Below, one piece after another: positions 58,001 to 59,982 of a DNA stretch of 59,982 bases. The stretch covers positions 1 through 59,982 of the forward strand of contig DATBFY010000088.1 of the NCBI GenBank assembly GCA_036558265.1. Direction: 5' to 3'. Source of the stretch: RYN-433 sp036558265. Lineage in GTDB: Bacteria; Planctomycetota; Phycisphaerae; Tepidisphaerales; Tepidisphaeraceae. The position numbers and the translations under genes were made by a program. How positions within the stretch are numbered: the first letter of the stretch is position 1; every line of letters begins with the position of its first letter. A model generated the notes under the pieces. It saw only the letters and a list, made by a program, of their open reading frames with translations, did not search any database and was not told where the DNA came from.

Positions 58001-59982
58001 CACGTAAAGACCCGTGTTCGACGCGTCGTGCACCTTGTTGTCCCGTACCGACGTGTTGTTGCCCGTGTCGTCCAGGTAGATCCCGTAATCGTCCGCCCCG
58101 CTATTGTGATAGGCCTCGTTGCGGAGGACCGTGGGCGATTGGCCATGGATGTAGATGCCGTAATTCTGGTCGTGGTTTGCGTCGGGCGTGTAACCGTAGA
58201 AGACGTTGTCCGTCGCGACCGTATTGGTCGACGCCGCGTCCGGCACGTAAAGGCCCACGTGCGCGTTCTCGAACACACGGCTGTTCTTGAGCGTGAAGTT
58301 CGCCGACGCGCCCGCGACGTAAACGCCGTAATACGCCCCGGTGATCGACAGGTTCGAGAACGTGACCCCCGGCGCATCGACGACGTTGAACGCATAACTC
58401 CCCGTGGACGGATTCCCCCGATCCAGCAGCGCAACCGCCCCGTTCGCCGTCGGTCCCTGGATCGTCACCCCCGCGTCCTGCGCCCCGATAACGACGTTCG
58501 CCGAAAGCGTGTAGCTGCCCGTATCGGCGTAAATCACGTCGCCCGGCTCCAAATCATACGCCGCCAGCACCGCCGCGACCGACGCCATCGGCGAATCCGG
58601 CGACGTGCCCGCATTCGCATTGTTCCCCACGGCCGTTGTGTACTGGTCGCCCGCCGTCGAACCGTCGTTCACGTAATATGCGGCACCGCTCGCGCCCAGC
58701 GTGAACGGCGCATCCGACACGTCCCGCACCGACGGATTGAGCGAATCCGACACGCGCACCAGCACCTGGTTCGCCGTCGCCGACGGCGACAACCCCAGCG
58801 CCTGAAGCGACGCCAGCGTCGGATTCCACCCGTAATTCCCGTCGTTCGGCACCGCCGACGCAAACGTCTTCCACGTCTGCCCGCCGTCGAGGCTCACCGC
58901 CAGATCCACGAAATCGCCGATGTTGATCGATGACCACGTGACTCGAATGCTCCCGGCGAAGCGGAATTTCTCCCCGCCGTTGGGCGAAAGGACCTGCAGC
59001 GTGCTCGCCTGCGATCGCGACGCCTGCGCCGTGTCGCCCTCAAACCCGAGGTTGATCCGCCCGCCGCTCGGACTCGTCTCCCCGGAGAAGTCCGACGCCG
59101 GATCACCCGCATCCAGCCCTGGCGAATCGACCGAATCCGACGCGAACGATCCGCCGTGATAGCTCCCCGCTGTGGACGACAGGTGTAAATCATCGTCCGT
59201 CCCAATCGCGGTCGGCGTCGCCTGATACCGCAGCACCTGGTGCGACGACGCCACGCCCGGCGCGGTCCCCTCCCGCGCCCGGATCAGCCGCTTGTCCGAA
59301 TTATCCGGCGTCGCCCACGAGAGCTGCGCCTGCGCGTTCCCGCCGCCGGAGGGATCCATCACCTCGTACGCGATCGACACCCACCCCGCCGCAGCCGCCG
59401 TGTACGTCGCGCTCTTCTCCTGGTTCGACGGCGTATTGAAATCGTCGATGATCGTGCTGCCGCCAACCTTCAGCCGCTGCGGCCCCAGTGAGCTGATCCA
59501 GAACGTATACGTCCCCGCCACCGGCAGGAAGATCTCGCCGCTCCACCGGAACGACTGGTTGTCGTCCGGCAATCCGCGGAAACCGTTGAACGCCCCGAAC
59601 CCGACCACCCGATCAAACGCCGTCACGAACGCATTTCCGTCCGACTCCGGCGTGAACGTGCGATTGCGGAAGCCCTCGAATTTCAGCCCGCTGAAATCCT
59701 GATATCCACGCACGTTGTCCGCCCCGGCCGGATCCACGAACCGCGGATCGCCCGACAGCGAGTGTGCCTCGAAGCCCAACTCGAATCGCACATCCGCCAC
59801 GCTCGTAAACGGGTTCTGCCAGAAGTACGGCGCCGCCCCGCCCGTCGTATCGATCAAGTTGTAATCCGAGTTGAACCCCTGCTGCGCCGTGTTGACCACG
59901 TTTACCGCGTAGTGCCCCGCCCCGACCGCCCAGAGCACGTTGTTCCGCAGCGTGACGTTTCGCGACCCCTGCGTGACCTGGA
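52025..59982 (-). CDS. Giant beta-helix protein with PA14-like, LamG, Ig-like and dockerin-like modules, N-terminus beyond the window
   Basis: At least 2,652 residues are visible; the frame is open at the right edge (QVTQGSRNVTLRNN precedes the first Met). Two large units each have a PA14-like domain (GTYTFWISSLGPQRLKVGGS), an Ig-like segment (LSPNGGEKFRF), a DUF1565-like opening (YYVNDGST) and a right-handed parallel beta-helix with many N-x-G-I/Y turns. A LamG domain (DGPSHYYRFDQTSG) is inserted in unit 2. Three Ig-like domains (TPPTLVSVSPLPG, APTVASVTPSGST, PPAVLASSYTYLT), a dockerin-like pair (DANHDAAVDFND, DFNYDGNVDFND) and a Pro/Lys-rich tail follow. It probably binds or degrades polysaccharide at the surface. 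It converges on the CotH gene, 14 bases apart. Confidence 0.88.
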   Translation of the reverse strand, partial: QVTQGSRNVTLRNNVLWAVGAGHYAVNVVNTAQQGFNSDYNLIDTTGGAAPYFWQNPFTSVADVRFELGFEAHSLSGDPRFVDPAGADNVRGYQDFSGLKFEGFRNRTFTPESDGNAFVTAFDRVVGFGAFNGFRGLPDDNQSFRWSGEIFLPVAGTYTFWISSLGPQRLKVGGSTIIDDFNTPSNQEKSATYTAAAAGWVSIAYEVMDPSGGGNAQAQLSWATPDNSDKRLIRAREGTAPGVASSHQVLRYQATPTAIGTDDDLHLSSTAGSYHGGSFASDSVDSPGLDAGDPASDFSGETSPSGGRINLGFEGDTAQASRSQASTLQVLSPNGGEKFRFAGSIRVTWSSINIGDFVDLAVSLDGGQTWKTFASAVPNDGNYGWNPTLASLQALGLSPSATANQVLVRVSDSLNPSVRDVSDAPFTLGASGAAYYVNDGSTAGDQYTTAVGNNANAGTSPDSPMASVAAVLAAYDLEPGDVIYADTGSYTLSANVVIGAQDAGVTIQGPTANGAVALLDRGNPSTGSYAFNVVDAPGVTFSNLSITGAYYGVYVAGASANFTLKNSRVFENAHVGLYVPDAASTNTVATDNVFYGYTPDANHDQNYGIYIHGQSPTVLRNEAYHNSGADDYGIYLDDTGNNTSVRDNKVHDASNTGLYVTAGAFEVSGNLVWDSGTGFFIYDNSASDPSRAYDNAAWGDSTGFDINWSGNTAEVYNSIAHDNGTGFSIRNGYAGVVHDVKAYNNDVGISVGSGTLKGSEAYNNNTGILLVSGSSLVTGNRSHNNALTGIYSNVNNSVTISNNLVYADGLRGIWLDNVNTTGGGHTLVNNTVHEPSADAIQISQGSRNVSLKNNILWAGGAGRYDVNVANTAQQGFSSDYNLLNATGGAVPYFWQNPFAMLADVRFELGFEAHSLADDPRFVSSVGPQNVGLGAATVGLKFEGFRNRTFTPESDGNAFVTQTDRVVAFAPFNGFRGLPDDNQSFRWSGQVYLPVAGTYTFWISSLGPQRLKVAGSAIIDDFNSPSNQEKSATYTAAAPGWVDFAYEVMDPSGGGNAQAFLSWATPDNPSRRLLRAEESATPGNAVGSTRQVLRPSSTAAPTPPVADYHLSSRAGSYHNGAFTADAIDSSAIDAGDPTSAFANETAANGGRVNLGFEGNTAEASRSQANLLQLLTFNGGEKVRKNAASLIRWRSVGNVGAVDIDFSADGGQTWTTVATNEANDGSYIWNPGVSTSQGRIRIRSHGDATIVDISDDNFVVGAAGNAYYVNDGSTIGDQYTTAAGSNANSGTTPADPMASLAALLAAYDLNPGDVVYVDTGIYNASSNVRITAQDSGVTIQGPTGASPLTAHYGDVLIADGPSHYYRFDQTSGTNANDLSGANRTATYVGGVTLNRPGALPGNPDTAIALDGTTGHVQLPNDFDDLSGGFTYEGWINPNSHNAWERLFDLGNGQASDNIILSRYNNTDDLWFEVYSGSIGGGIRITGALMPNVWQHIAVTLTGSGAAAVYRNGKLIATGQLNAPRVTSRTKNYLGRSNWASDQFFSGSMDEVATFNRVLDASTIRKHYLLTAPDAAVIDRGNVNAGQYALEIAGANNVTIRNLTATGAYVGFWMADADNLTLSGNSALENALWGIYVDDATDKALISGNTAYGTAYSEDVNQDTGLYLRADHMTVENNTAYHVGGQVTNGIVIDSADQIVVRNNLTYNNVNGVTVTTGQADVYGNEARGNDRGIYVADSDETLRSTVHDNTAHDNTGNGFYFENNVDAYANAAFLNPTGFYAHTSADNTVLHDNRAYRNTTGILSRSGQVTHNRAYGNTGSGILIDSEPVSVTANYAYGNKVGIEVTAKNTQGTLLANNTVYQNAAQGIYIHDTTGGTAGVRIINNTLYQLAGSALKLENDGDNFVIANNLIVVRSGLGIELIGADNGWVSNYNDIFPVLAGANVGKYKTAATSATLADWKTASGKDANSLSTDPLFIDVDGADNLLGWAQPDQNSAFADFGGDDNFGLRASSPVIDSADGDRGQPQDADNRDRVDDLGTLNTGAGTFKFYDIGAHEFLGSSADSTPPTLVSVSPLPGVDGQLSSAHISAITLTFSEALESVSATSAAFYSVVSPGTDGLFDTIDDVVTPFTSIVYLPDQLQVRLNLASELPEGQYRFRITGTPTSAIVDRAGNALDADGDGSAGGTYSRTFRLDLTAPTVASVTPSGSTGTGPTSFTVTFTENIGLNAGIVQSLANYRLVSSANGVFGDADDVDQSSRITSVVYNPATKTATIALGGALPAGNWRLSILPGILDQAGNALGNGAAFQSTLTVDATPPAVLASSYTYLTRPHVLTFQFSENVSASLSAADLVVVNLTTGQTIPSSAFTLVYNGVSNTATFTYTGTAGLAPGVLPDGRYTATLLASGVTDGSGNLLDGNGDGSAGGDAKLSFFFMAGDANHDAAVDFNDLVKLAQNYNTTGGKQLALGDFNYDGNVDFNDLVALAQRYNTSLPPAGSPAAPLASPSPVPSIESVLAAVSAQSTPAPTAAPKPTPKPTPKPAPASSAARAKAAVAPRPVVQPAPTRTPKKAFSTRAIGNAPADTGLGQALPGKVSVRFASGPGSDPVAPAPIFGARPMPPRSLTRDYLETPYSVLSPVSRSKVFSLKGAPAGPKRR
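57463..59982 (-). repeat. 2,520-base repeat unit of the beta-helix gene (first of two)
   Basis: Sequence at 59940-59982 recurs at 57420-57462, and the PA14-like segment at 59558 recurs at 57038, in each case 2,520 bases apart (840 codons). The second unit continues to the left of 57463. Confidence 0.75.

Noticed and set aside
56000..59982. CRISPR-like repetition in the beta-helix gene
   Set aside because: The repeats are long, in frame and coding, with a period of 2,520 bases; there are no short repeats with unique spacers.

Overview
The window is about 60 kb of GC-rich DNA from what looks like a planctomycete, most likely of the class Phycisphaerae. The inference rests on several traits seen together. 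One giant secreted protein has a LEPR-type N-terminal signal (LEPRLLLAAD), two proteins are very large with dockerin-like pairs, and two small membrane proteins end in a CPxCGYDLR...RCPECG zinc ribbon. There are also CRTAC/UnbV lipoproteins, and bamA-skp-lpxD shows a lipopolysaccharide-type outer membrane. No rRNA, tRNA, CRISPR array, transposase or phage gene was recognised.

Left part (1-24,600) is mixed housekeeping. It holds a partial unknown exported protein, a membrane-anchored TPR protein, a histidine phosphatase, two tandem HD-GYP paralogues, and a DoxX-like protein. A tight reverse-strand operon follows: GT2 glycosyltransferase, BshC-like protein, TIM-barrel isomerase, DUF2064 transferase and a response regulator. 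Then come a TPR lipoprotein, an RluA-type pseudouridine synthase, argB-argF, a CRTAC lipoprotein coupled to a TPR protein, a CodA-like deaminase with an S10 carboxypeptidase, a stand-alone LigD-type polymerase, two zinc-ribbon membrane proteins (one frameshifted), an FHA protein and a HemW-like radical SAM protein.

Middle part (24,800-39,150) is a type IV pilus locus. The assembly operon pilM-pilN-pilO-pilP-like-pilB-pilT-pilC is followed by two copies of a minor-pilin cassette, each ordered PilV-like, PilX-like, PilW-like. Both cassettes start with the same promoter-like element, with the start codon only 7-9 bases after the -10 box, and both are closed by a hairpin terminator. PilM/N/O/P would form the inner-membrane platform, PilB and PilT would drive extension and retraction, PilC is the platform protein, and the minor pilins would prime or cap the fibre. 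No pilQ, pilA or pilD is in the window.

Right part (39,300-59,982) holds a VWA-domain protein, the outer-membrane biogenesis set bamA-skp-lpxD, and two giant convergent genes for secreted modular proteins. One has CotH, lamin-tail and LamG-like modules. The other has beta-helix, PA14-like, LamG and Ig-like modules and runs off the right edge. Several gene junctions carry degenerate heptanucleotide arrays, three of them with inverted copies nearby.
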